Part shown: one piece after another, positions 1 through 6,398 of the stretch
Position numbering within the stretch: the first letter of the stretch is position 1
Layout of the letters: every line of letters begins with the position of its first letter
Source: an uncultured Planctomycetaceae bacterium
GTDB taxonomy: Bacteria > Planctomycetota > Planctomycetia > Pirellulales > Thermoguttaceae
NCBI GenBank assembly: GCA_947307005.1
Contig: CAMZHY010000187.1
Span: 1 to 7,062, forward strand
Length of the DNA: 7,062 bases
Reading direction: 5' to 3'
The notes under the pieces: model-generated
Told to the model about the DNA's origin: nothing
What the model saw: the letters and a program-made list of their open reading frames with translations, nothing else
Databases searched by the model: none
Translations under genes and position numbers: made by a program

Positions 1-596
1 TTCTTCCGATCGTCAAACGGAAATTTCTGCTTTGCGAGGTCTTCGCGTTTCTGGACTTGGAGTTCTGCCATGAGGAGCGCGAGGTAATATTCGCCGTTTT
101 CCGGCGTTCGCATCAAAGCCTTTCGAGTCAAGGTCTTGGCATCGTCCCATCTTTCATCTTCAAGGGTCTTGAAAATATCGGCGGTCCAGCGCCGTTGGAA
201 GCTCGTCGCGTAATTGTCTAACTCGTTGCGCAACTCTTTTCCGCCAAATGCATACGCCTTTTGGTAGGACTCAATCTTATGGAGGGGTTCCAAAACGACG
301 CCGAGATCCGAGCGATTTTTTAGACGTAGTTTGATCATAAGCTTGGCGAGGTAGGCGTCGCCGCTTTCGGGGTCGAGTTCAAGCGCCGCGTCGCAGAAGC
401 GGGCGGCTTCGTCCCAGTTTCCATCGTCTATCGCAAAAAACGCGCGCTTTAGCGGGACGTTGACAGGGGATTTGGCGCTTGCGGAAGAATTCGACTCTGA
501 AATTGTCCGCCGCGACTCGCCGTTGTTGCAAACGTCAACGCTGTTCTCTTGAATCGAAAAAGTCTCGTCGCACATTTTGTATTTTATAGTCGCCAT
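1..596 (-). CDS. Zinc-ribbon-like / TPR-repeat protein, C-terminus beyond the left edge
   Basis: The visible part is 198 residues; the stop lies left of base 1. The N-terminus (residues 1-32) reads like the small zinc ribbon of a widespread bacterial family that starts MA-IKCKMCGG and continues with VCEYCGS. Here only two of the four expected cysteines remain (C9 and C23): the first is Tyr (KYKMC) and the last is lost (VCNNGES). After a Ser/Asn-rich linker (33-48), a TPR-like unit of about 89 residues begins near 52 (AFFAIDDGNWDEA, then ALELDPESGDAYLAKL, then SYQKAYAFGGKELRNEL). It starts again near 141 (IFKTLEDERWDDA, YYLALLMAEL, REDL). Such repeats usually bind other proteins; no enzymatic motif is seen. 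The ATG at 596 is chosen because AGGAGA precedes it by 5 bases and because the protein begins there like its family. The gene seems to be the first of its unit, preceded by a ~100-base leader and the repeat at 704-840. Likely cytoplasmic; the specific role is unknown. Confidence 0.8.
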   Translation of the reverse strand, partial: MATIKYKMCDETFSIQENSVDVCNNGESRRTISESNSSASAKSPVNVPLKRAFFAIDDGNWDEAARFCDAALELDPESGDAYLAKLMIKLRLKNRSDLGVVLEPLHKIESYQKAYAFGGKELRNELDNYATSFQRRWTADIFKTLEDERWDDAKTLTRKALMRTPENGEYYLALLMAELQVQKREDLAKQKFPFDDRK

Positions 597-703
597 GATT
601 CTCTCCTTTGATAGAGGATAAAGGCGGTTTGGGACCACAGGACGCCGCTTTTCCACTAGGCCATCCCTCAAGGAACGCCGCGTTGCAACTCGGAAAGCAC
701 GAC

Positions 704-840
704 GTTTCGTCGTTTCGGCGGAATTCTTTTCGGCTCCTTTGCGAGCCGCTACCCATATAGTCTCTTGTTGTGACCATTTTCCGAAAATAAAATCTCAAGA
801 ATCTCAAAAATGCGATTCAAGACTGCCTGAATCCAAAGGA
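704..840 (-). repeat. Dispersed leader repeat, copy A
   Basis: These ~137 bases align almost without gaps to 3496-3632, with about 24 mismatches and two single-base gaps by eye (roughly 80% identity). Best conserved are the blocks TTTCGGCGG, CTCCTTTGC, CGCTACCC, AGTCTCT, and the AT-rich block AAAATAAAATCTCA with a second ATCTCAAAAATG. Both copies lie upstream of a minus-strand gene in the same orientation; this one ends 107 bases before the start codon at 596. Read on the minus strand it holds AAAGGAG. It carries no convincing reading frame. It could be a shared promoter/leader element or a decayed small mobile repeat. Confidence 0.75.
731..748 (-). other. Small hairpin inside repeat copy A
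   Basis: CGGCTC pairs with GAGCCG across a six-base loop (CTTTGC on the plus strand, GCAAAG on the minus strand). In a minus-strand transcript the AAAGGAG motif would lie partly in the loop and stem. The pairing is not kept in copy B, which has CGACTC and GACGCG at the same place, so a conserved function for the stem is doubtful. Confidence 0.35.
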
Positions 841-1198
841 AGCAAGGCGGACGTTATTTGAAACGTCTTCGCGCCCGCCGGAACGGCGACAAACGCCGTC
901 TGTCGCGAAGTCGCGATCACGCGACCGTTAGATTTTTTCGTTCGTCGCCGTCTCATTTCGCTTGATTTCCCCTTAAACGCCCCTTTTCCTCTTTAATGAT
1001 TGCCGCTGTAGAGCGAAAAGCCAATTCCGTGAGGAAAGAAAACGATTCTTTCCGGCGTGGGAAGGGAAAACTCGTCCTAGAGATTGTGAAACTAGAGTCT
1101 GAAATTGAGAGCCGTCCCGCAAGGATAACCTTGGGGACGGATTCATCTTACGCGTTGGACGGAATCAAGACGCGCGAACGCCTCTCACCAGCGCGAAG
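841..1198. other. Intergenic stretch with several small inverted repeats
   Basis: No gene is supported here. The stretch lies between the end of the transporter gene and the leader repeat of the left TPR gene. It contains short inverted repeats: GACGTT/AACGTC (850-867), ACGGCG/CGCCGT (883-899), GTCGCG/CGCGAC (910-925, followed by a T6 run at 933-938 on the plus strand), GGAAAGAA/TTCTTTCC (1033-1053), and the stronger bulged hairpin listed separately at 1112-1140. The reading frames crossing it have no ribosome site and no recognisable protein. Confidence 0.6.
1112..1140 (-). terminator. Candidate 3'-end hairpin of the transporter transcript
   Basis: CCGTCCC pairs with GGGACGG (1112-1118 with 1134-1140) and CAAGG with CCTTG (1120-1124 with 1129-1133). 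This gives a 12-bp stem with one bulged G at 1119 and an ATAA loop. It lies about 60 bases past the transporter stop. On the minus strand no U-run follows (CTCTCAATTT), so it is not a classical intrinsic terminator. It may act as a weak or factor-assisted terminator, or as a 3'-end stabiliser. Confidence 0.4.
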
Positions 1199-3325
1199 TC
1201 ACGCTTCCTCCGCAGCGTCGTCTTCGTGCATCATCTTGCGCAGACGAGACGAGAAGAGGAAGACGAGCAGTCCCGCGCAGAGCGGAACGAGAGCCATGAT
1301 GAGGAAGTAGTCCGCCATTCCTCCCTCCGCGCCGAAGCAGAAGGCGACGCGAGTCGATCCGGCGCCGCTCGAACCAAAGACGGCCGCAAGTTTTCCGGAA
1401 AGGTAGCCCGCGACGGCGGAAGAGAGGAACCAAGCTCCCATAAGAAGCGACGCGTAGCGATCAGGCGCGAGCCGCGAAACCATCGAGAGTCCCACGGGGG
1501 AAAGGCACAGTTCGCCGAAGGTGCAGAGGAGATAAGTTCCCAGGAGCCAGTAGGCTGCGGCGTTTCCTTTGGTCGCCGCCGCTTGGAGCGCGCCGGGGAT
1601 GAGGAAGAAGAACGCCAGCGAAAGCATAATTAGACCGACGCCGAATTTCATGGGCGTGGAAGGTTCGAGTCCACGCTTGCGGAGCCAGGTCCAGAGAAGC
1701 CCGAAGAGGGGCGCGAAGAGAACGACCGCGAGGGGGTTCACCGACTGATACCAGGTCGTCGGGAACGTGTAAATCGCCGTGTTGGGATCGACGCGATTCT
1801 TTTCGGCGTCGAGGAAACGTTTTTGTCGGGCCGCGACAACGTCGAGGCGGAGGCTCTCGCGGAGATCGTCTTCGTCGTTCTCGTTGAAATCGGCGTCTTT
1901 CGCCCTAGCTTCTTCGATTTTCTGCGGAAGCTTGCTTTCGATCTCGCCGAGCGTTTCGGAGAATTCCGTCTCTCCCGCGCGAAGCGCCTCCTCAAAATTC
2001 TCGATATCCAGAACGAGTTCTTCGAGTTGGGCTTTTCGTCGCGCTTCGTCCGCGTGATCTTTGAGTGCCATGCCCGTCTCGTAACTCAACTGAACGTCGG
2101 CGAGTTTTTCTTTGTAGAATTCAAGCTTCTCGCTGTCGAACCTTTCAGAATGATCTTCCAAAAACGCCCGAATATCGTCGAATTTTTTATCGACGGTCAT
2201 CGCGAGCAGGTGTTCCGAGACGTCGTCGATACCGTTGACGTCCTGCGATTCCTCCTCCAACGCTTCCGTAGCGTTTTTGAGTTCAAAGAGATCCGTGTCG
2301 AGTTCTCTTTTCGCAATCTTCGCGTCGAGATCCGCTTGATTGGGGAGGAACCCCGGCGCGAAACGACCGACGACGTTGGGAACCTGACGGTTCGTTTCCT
2401 TGTTCGCGAAGATGTTAAGCGACGTGCCCGCTTGTTCGAAGATGGACCAAAACGCGATGCAGAAGACCGTCAGAGTTAGGATGACGGCGATGCGGTCGAT
2501 CTCAACTCGCGAGAGGGACCCCTTGGTCTGTTGCGCGGACGGCGGAGCGACGGACTCCTTTTCGTTCGATTTCGCGTCGTTTTCGACGGTTTGAGCGGTG
2601 GTTTTCGCTCCCTTGGCTTTAACCCCGATGGGGCCGAGATACTTCGGACGGAAGAGCGAGTAAGTGATCAGCCCGATGCACATGCCGAGGCACGCGGTGA
2701 GAAATCCCCAATGCCAACCGCACTTTTCGCCAATCGTACCGGCGACGAACGGGGCGATAAACGCGCCGACGTTGATGCCCATGTAGAAGATGTAGAACGC
2801 CGAATCTCTACGGGAATCCTGTTTGTCGTAGAGTTCGCCGACCATAACGGAGATGCAGGGCTTGAAAAAACCGTTCCCAAGGGTAATCAGGAACAGCCCC
2901 AGCATGAAACAATAAAAAGCGGCGGGGGCGTTTTCATAGGTAATCGTCGTAATTGCGTGCTGACGGAAATATTCCGAGTAAAAGAGACAGAATTCTCCGA
3001 CGGCCATGAGCGCGCCGCCAAGCACGACGGAACGATGTTGACCGAGAAAACGGTCCGCAAGGTAACCTCCAAGGAGGGGGAAGAGGTAAACGAGACCGGT
3101 AAACAACCCGTAAAGTTCGTTCGCATCCTTCTCCGACCACCCGAAACCGGGATTGGAACCGGTTAAGGTTGAGATGAGGTACAACAGAAGCAAGGCGCGC
3201 ATGCCATAATAGCAGAACCGTTCCCACATTTCAGTGGTGAACAACGCCCAAAGACCCACCGGATGTCCCCAGAATTCCTTCTGGCGAACCTCCGCCAACG
3301 TTAATGTTTTTTCGTTTCTTGACAC
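1199..3325 (-). CDS. Proton-coupled oligopeptide transporter (POT/PTR2, DtpT-like) with a large TM7-TM8 insertion
   Basis: This inner-membrane MFS transporter is expected to import di- and tripeptides with protons. Counting 708 residues from the GTG at 3325, TM1 carries the family ExxER motif (E32, E35, R36 in TEMWERFCYYGMRALL). The two PTR2 signatures follow: GGYLADRFLGQHRSVVLGG near 86-104, and FYMGINVGAFIAPF near 180-193. TM7 has the conserved FWSIFEQAG (E297), and TM8 begins at TWYQSVNPL. I count 12 membrane segments: six before a ~50-residue hydrophilic cytoplasmic linker (226-276), TM7, then five after residue 528. The extra helices HA/HB that many bacterial POTs have between TM6 and TM7 seem absent. 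Residues ~311-520 form a charged, cysteine-free, helix-prone insertion that should face outside; it explains the length against the usual 450-550 residues. A TTG at 3385 could add 20 residues, but AGGAGA sits 7 bases before the GTG, so GTG is preferred. The gene appears to be monocistronic. Family assignment is firm; the insertion's role is unknown. Confidence 0.95.
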   Translation of the reverse strand: MSRNEKTLTLAEVRQKEFWGHPVGLWALFTTEMWERFCYYGMRALLLLYLISTLTGSNPGFGWSEKDANELYGLFTGLVYLFPLLGGYLADRFLGQHRSVVLGGALMAVGEFCLFYSEYFRQHAITTITYENAPAAFYCFMLGLFLITLGNGFFKPCISVMVGELYDKQDSRRDSAFYIFYMGINVGAFIAPFVAGTIGEKCGWHWGFLTACLGMCIGLITYSLFRPKYLGPIGVKAKGAKTTAQTVENDAKSNEKESVAPPSAQQTKGSLSRVEIDRIAVILTLTVFCIAFWSIFEQAGTSLNIFANKETNRQVPNVVGRFAPGFLPNQADLDAKIAKRELDTDLFELKNATEALEEESQDVNGIDDVSEHLLAMTVDKKFDDIRAFLEDHSERFDSEKLEFYKEKLADVQLSYETGMALKDHADEARRKAQLEELVLDIENFEEALRAGETEFSETLGEIESKLPQKIEEARAKDADFNENDEDDLRESLRLDVVAARQKRFLDAEKNRVDPNTAIYTFPTTWYQSVNPLAVVLFAPLFGLLWTWLRKRGLEPSTPMKFGVGLIMLSLAFFFLIPGALQAAATKGNAAAYWLLGTYLLCTFGELCLSPVGLSMVSRLAPDRYASLLMGAWFLSSAVAGYLSGKLAAVFGSSGAGSTRVAFCFGAEGGMADYFLIMALVPLCAGLLVFLFSSRLRKMMHEDDAAEEA

Positions 3326-3332
3326 AGTAACG

Positions 3333-3338
3333 TCTCCT
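3333..3338 (-). promoter_or_regulatory. Ribosome binding site fixing the transporter start at GTG 3325
   Basis: The minus strand reads AGGAGA, 7 bases before GTG at 3325. The alternative in-frame TTG at 3385 has only a shorter AAAGGA 5 bases upstream. The resulting N-terminus (MSRNEKTLTLAEVRQKEFWGHP) also looks like a normal short cytoplasmic lead into TM1. Confidence 0.75.
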
Positions 3339-3416
3339 ATAAAACTTTCCAATAGAACGAGACTCGTAGTCTCAGATTGCGTCAATCCAGTCCTTTCGGA
3401 CGTTTAAACGACGTTT

Positions 3417-3430
3417 ATCGTCGCGACGAT
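3417..3430. promoter_or_regulatory. 14-bp perfect palindrome in the transporter leader
   Basis: ATCGTCGCGACGAT is a perfect 14-base palindrome about 90 bases upstream of the transporter start. A second palindrome, CGTTTAAACG (3401-3410), stands next to it. It could be an operator for a dimeric regulator, but the local CG-rich composition makes chance palindromes fairly likely. Confidence 0.3.
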
Positions 3431-3495
3431 GCGTTTCGTATTCATATCGTTGAACTTTGCGTCTGAATCGTCAGATTCCCCCCTGCTGCATCGCA

Positions 3496-3632
3496 GTTTC
3501 TTCGCTTCGGCGGGATTTCATTCGACTCCTTTGCCGACGCGCTACCCTTACAGTCTCTCGCTGGGTCCATTTTTCGAAAATAAAATCTCAAAAATCTCAA
3601 AAATGAGCTTCAAGACGGTTTGGACCCAAAAG
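3496..3632 (-). repeat. Dispersed leader repeat, copy B
   Basis: This is the second copy of the ~137-base repeat at 704-840, in the same orientation and ending about 170 bases before the transporter start at 3325. The AT-rich block AAAATAAAATCTCA, CTCCTTTGC and CGCTACCC are kept. Similarity stops just after 3632 and fades before 3496, so the unit has fairly clear edges. Its position in front of a second, unrelated minus-strand gene suggests a shared expression element or a small non-autonomous repeat that inserted upstream of genes. Confidence 0.75.
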
Positions 3633-3799
3633 GCGCGCGACTTTTTTGTCAAGGAAAGACGCCTAGAAGAATATGTAATTCGGCAAAACAACGGCGCGTT
3701 TAAAACCGTAGTCGCGGCGGTAAAAACGCGTTTGTTCAGGTTCGCTTTTTGGCGTCGTCCTTACCCGTCTATAAAGTGCGACGTTTGTCTCAAAAAAGA

Positions 3800-3845
3800 T
3801 ACTAAAAAACAAAAAGAGGTCGATTTTTCAAAAAAATCGACCTCT
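3800..3845 (-). terminator. Rho-independent terminator of the sigma-like / membrane-TPR operon
   Basis: A perfect 14-bp stem (3815-3828 with 3832-3845; AGAGGTCGATTTTT / AAAAATCGACCTCT) has a three-base loop. On the minus strand the stem is followed by TTTTGTTTTTT, the classical U-run. On the plus strand no T-run follows, so it acts for minus-strand transcripts. The only gene upstream in that direction is the one ending at 4043, leaving a ~200-base 3' untranslated region. Confidence 0.88.
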
Positions 3846-4042
3846 AAGCATACGCTGGGCGTCAGGGGAAACGCGTCAAGGGGAGACGTTTACGTCGCGC
3901 GCGGCGAGTTGTCAAAACAAGTCGACGCGTTCCCTTTGATTTTGTTTAAACAAGCGCGCCTAAACGCTTCAAAATTTCCGTTTGAGGAAAACGTTTGACC
4001 TCTTCTTGATTGGGGCGAGATTGAACGGAACCGTCTTTCTTT
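3846..4042 (-). other. Long 3' untranslated stretch with inverted repeats
   Basis: No gene is supported between the stop at 4043 and the terminator. The stretch holds a long-range inverted repeat (GGGAAACGCGTC at 3866-3877 with GACGCGTTCCC at 3924-3934, one bulge) and a 12-base palindrome TTGTTTAAACAA (3942-3953). It could fold as the tail of the mRNA or contain an unannotated 3'-derived small RNA that ends at the terminator. No direct evidence separates these. Confidence 0.4.
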
Positions 4043-5068
4043 CTAAAGTTCGTCGCCGTCTGATTTGTCGGTTTTCTCGACGGGCGCGAGGACGACTTCG
4101 AGATTAGCCTTTGCGATCGGATCGTCCGGTCTCATTTCGAGGGCTTCGCGAAGCGCTTTTTCCGCCTCGTCGCGATTTTCTTCAAAATAGAACAGGATCC
4201 CTTGGCATGTTTTCCCGTTAAAACCGTCTTTTAACGGCATCGGCAAACTATTCCACGCGACGCGGGCTTCCTGAAATGCGCCGAGGCGCAGCAGTTTCGA
4301 GATTTTTCGCCATTTACCGTCGTCGGAAGACGAGTCGAAACTCTTTGCGATCGAGTCTATCTCTTTTTTATGGGCTTCGGCTAACGCAACGTCCCGATTT
4401 GCGTTGAGACGTTCAATTTCCCCGATGACGTCGTCAAGACGGAATACCGTGTCGTTCAGATTTTGCGACTGTGAGCCTGATTCCCCGGGAGATAGACTCA
4501 AGGTCAGCGTGTTGTTTCCCTGATTTCGATTGTCAGCTAATAGGTTCTCGCCGGTTTCTTCGCCGGGAGCGCCGATAATCGCGCCTGGATCGGCGATACC
4601 GGGGGTAGGATTAACGACGTGGGCTATGGGCGCGGGGGAATCTACGGGGGCGTCTGTAGAATTCCTGCCAATCAACAGGAGACTGCCGAGAACGCAGAGG
4701 ATGCAGACCGACGTCGAAAGCGCCAGTAGCCGCCTCAGGACGCGCGGGTTCTCGTTCCAACGCGGGGGCAAACCGACGGAGGACGCTTGAGCGACGACCG
4801 ATTTCGCCGGAGCGGGAGATTCTTGAAGATCGTCGTCTTCGGGGAGACTGAGGAAGCCTTCGTCGAACATATCGGAGAGTTCCGCGCATTTATCTTCGTC
4901 CGAGTACAGTTTGGCGAGAAAGCTCGCGCGCTCGTCGACGGTCAAGAGGTCGTCGTCGAAACGGCTGAATTCGTCGAGGTCTTCCGTTAGTTTGTCCATT
5001 TCTTCAGGAGTCAGCCGCAATCGCGGCGTTTGGTCTCCTTGATTATTCTGATTACTAGGCGAGGTCAT
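4043..5068 (-). CDS. Single-pass membrane protein with anti-sigma-like N-terminus and TPR-like C-terminus
   Basis: 341 residues. The N-terminal part (about 18-76) is acidic; its stretch DDDLLTVDERASFLAKLYSDEDKCAEL resembles the cytosolic helical domains of anti-sigma factors (short helix, 'L-ERA-F-A-L--D---ELL' spacing), without zinc-binding His/Cys. A Pro/Ala linker and an Arg-rich stretch (RVLRRL, 109-114) precede one hydrophobic segment (about 114-134), which predicts N-in, C-out. Residues 135-205 are a Pro/Gly/Asn-rich low-complexity linker. A helix (about 208-243) leads to a TPR-like C-terminus (252-325: KWRKISKLLRLGAFQEARVAWN, then NRDEAEKALREALEMRPDDPIAKANLEVVL). The gene starts 86 bases after the sigma-like gene, and no terminator lies between, so the two are probably co-transcribed. 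AAGGG lies 9 bases before the ATG, and an in-frame TAA upstream excludes a longer product. I infer that it anchors and restrains the sigma-like protein; the N-terminal match is weak, so it may instead be an unrelated TPR membrane protein. Confidence 0.8.
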   Translation of the reverse strand: MTSPSNQNNQGDQTPRLRLTPEEMDKLTEDLDEFSRFDDDLLTVDERASFLAKLYSDEDKCAELSDMFDEGFLSLPEDDDLQESPAPAKSVVAQASSVGLPPRWNENPRVLRRLLALSTSVCILCVLGSLLLIGRNSTDAPVDSPAPIAHVVNPTPGIADPGAIIGAPGEETGENLLADNRNQGNNTLTLSLSPGESGSQSQNLNDTVFRLDDVIGEIERLNANRDVALAEAHKKEIDSIAKSFDSSSDDGKWRKISKLLRLGAFQEARVAWNSLPMPLKDGFNGKTCQGILFYFEENRDEAEKALREALEMRPDDPIAKANLEVVLAPVEKTDKSDGDEL

Positions 5069-5141
5069 ATGATTAAGCCCTTTGCAAAGGCGAGATTTTT
5101 AAACTCTCGGGTCGTCGATTGCTGAAAAAGATGAAAAACGC

Positions 5142-5153
5142 GGGGGGGGGGGG
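5142..5153. repeat. Homopolymer run of 12 G (12 C on the coding strand)
   Basis: Twelve consecutive G on the plus strand begin one base past the TAG of the sigma-like gene and lie in the 86-base gap before the downstream membrane-TPR gene. Tracts of this length are prone to slipped-strand mispairing and to sequencing error. Since it is outside both reading frames, length changes would affect spacing or mRNA structure, not the proteins. Confidence 0.9.
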
Positions 5154-5154
5154 A

Positions 5155-6360
5155 CTATTCAGGAGAATCTCCTCCGAATCTCCGTTTGATATCTTCTTTG
5201 ATATCCTCCTCTGTGACCGGATATTTCTTCCTCAGCTCATTCACAGTTTCATAAAAAAGAGCGCCGTAAACCATGACGTCAATACGCGAATGTTCTTCCG
5301 GTCTTATGGACTTCTTGAGAAAATCCTCTAGCTTCCTCTTGACTTCGAGAACGAACGGTTTGCCCGTCAATCCGTCCCCGCAAATTTTATACGCTTCGCG
5401 AGTTTCGTTGTCGCGAATCGTAAAAATTAAGTCGAAAGGATTGTCTTCCGCCTCCGAAGGTTTTTTCAATAGTTCATCCAGATGCTTTGCGATCTTTTCA
5501 TTCCAGTAGCAGCACACGGTTTTTTCAAGGCGCGAAAGCTCAGCCCAAAAATCTTTAATTTTTACCTTAAATTCTTCGGAGTCCGCGTTGAGGATCGGAG
5601 AAACTTGGGGGGCTTCGAAGTCGGGTTGACTGTCGTCGTTATCGTCGTCAAGCATTTGGGGGAACAAGGCGGATAAGAACTCGGCGATATAGGGGTGTTT
5701 CGGCGGTTTTATTATCTTCTTGATCGTGAAATGAACGACGGTCTGAATCCACGGACCGATTCCCGTTTTGCCGACGTAAGAGTCGAGAGCCGCTTTTTGG
5801 GGGCGCCCCTGTCTGTCGGCGGCGTATCCGACCATAACGTAGTAAGCGTCGAGCCACCAATCGCAGTCGTTTAAATCAGAAGAGATCTCAACTTGAAATT
5901 GCCTAAAGCGCTCGTAATTATCGTTCCATTTCCTCGCCACTTGTTTGGCGAACCCGCCGAAGTGTCGTTCCAGATACTTCTTCGCTTGGATTCGGTTTTC
6001 GCTAAGCTCCGCAATAAGCGAGTCTGCCAACGTCAAATCTTCGAGAGGATTGGAACCGCCGGGTTTGTTCGTCTCGAGGAACTGGATCGTTCCCGAAAGG
6101 ACGTCCTTCGGATCGATATTCTGATCCTTTCTGGGATGCGCTAGACAGTAGAGGAGCTTCCGAAGAAGAGACGACTCTTCGGTCAGCGTTAGGCTTCGTG
6201 TATCGAACTTTTGGCGATAAGATTGACTCAAACCGTCGAGAGTTTGGACGATCAGCGACTTTTTCTTTTTCCAAGGCGTAAGCGTTTGCCACAGCTTAAA
6301 GAACTTGCGATAATCGTCCAACTTTGAACTGGGGGAGCAGTTCTCAATATTAAAGGTCAT
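5155..6360 (-). CDS. Divergent, extended sigma-70/ECF-like factor
   Basis: 401 residues, soluble, no signal peptide or membrane segment. Residues ~112-217 resemble sigma region 2: a first helix (LIAELSENRIQAKKYLERHF, then AKQVARKW), an aromatic/acidic segment like region 2.2 (DCDWWLDAYYVMVGYA, 166-180), then ALDSYVGKTGIGPWIQTVV with FTIKKIIK (191-218). The last part matches the 'LDSFRG-S-F-TWL--IA-N---- L' signature of regions 2.3-2.4 that bind the -10 element. A basic patch and acidic linker (216-262) follow. The C-terminal part (263-378: FWAELSRLEKTV, later YKICGDGLTGKPFVLEVKRKL) may be a strongly altered, interrupted region 4, but no clean helix-turn-helix is visible. The first ~110 residues are an extra N-terminal domain; ordinary ECF factors have about 170-200 residues in all. 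The ATG at 6360 has only a weak GGA 8 bases upstream. It is followed by the membrane-TPR gene, the usual order for sigma then anti-sigma. It could also be a sigma-derived regulator that no longer directs transcription. Confidence 0.65.
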   Translation of the reverse strand: MTFNIENCSPSSKLDDYRKFFKLWQTLTPWKKKKSLIVQTLDGLSQSYRQKFDTRSLTLTEESSLLRKLLYCLAHPRKDQNIDPKDVLSGTIQFLETNKPGGSNPLEDLTLADSLIAELSENRIQAKKYLERHFGGFAKQVARKWNDNYERFRQFQVEISSDLNDCDWWLDAYYVMVGYAADRQGRPQKAALDSYVGKTGIGPWIQTVVHFTIKKIIKPPKHPYIAEFLSALFPQMLDDDNDDSQPDFEAPQVSPILNADSEEFKVKIKDFWAELSRLEKTVCCYWNEKIAKHLDELLKKPSEAEDNPFDLIFTIRDNETREAYKICGDGLTGKPFVLEVKRKLEDFLKKSIRPEEHSRIDVMVYGALFYETVNELRKKYPVTEEDIKEDIKRRFGGDSPE

Positions 6361-6398
6361 AACGCATTCCGTAAAGAACGAAGTGATTATTCTTTCAT

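Noticed and set aside
535..807. 90-residue minus-strand frame overlapping the start of the left TPR gene
   Set aside because: It lies in a different frame, reads through the leader repeat and the ribosome site of the real gene, and has composition typical of non-coding sequence.
910..938. Plus-strand hairpin GTCGCG/CGCGAC followed by a T6 run, terminator-like
   Set aside because: The stem is only 6 bp, the T-run starts seven bases after it, and no plus-strand gene lies upstream.
996..1310. 104-residue plus-strand frame right of the transporter stop
   Set aside because: No ribosome site, overlap with the 3' end of the transporter on the opposite strand, and a composition without protein-like pattern.
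1823..2479. 218-residue plus-strand frame opposite the transporter insertion (also 2531-3166)
   Set aside because: Both are antisense shadows of the transporter gene, which has clear family motifs; the open frames follow from its Asp/Glu/Arg-rich codon use.
3383..3385. TTG start that would lengthen the transporter by 20 residues
   Set aside because: The GTG at 3325 has AGGAGA at ideal distance and gives a normal family N-terminus; the added residues do not resemble any part of POT proteins.
3471..3521. 16-codon minus-strand frame starting 4 bases after AAAGGAG inside repeat copy B, a possible leader peptide
   Set aside because: The ATG is not kept in repeat copy A (GAAAAG instead of GAATGA), and the peptide shows no run of a regulatory codon.
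3429..3998. 189-residue open frame on the plus strand between the transporter and membrane-TPR genes
   Set aside because: It has no ribosome site at any start, overlaps the dispersed repeat and the terminator stem, and its product is a Lys/Ser-rich sequence without recognisable features.
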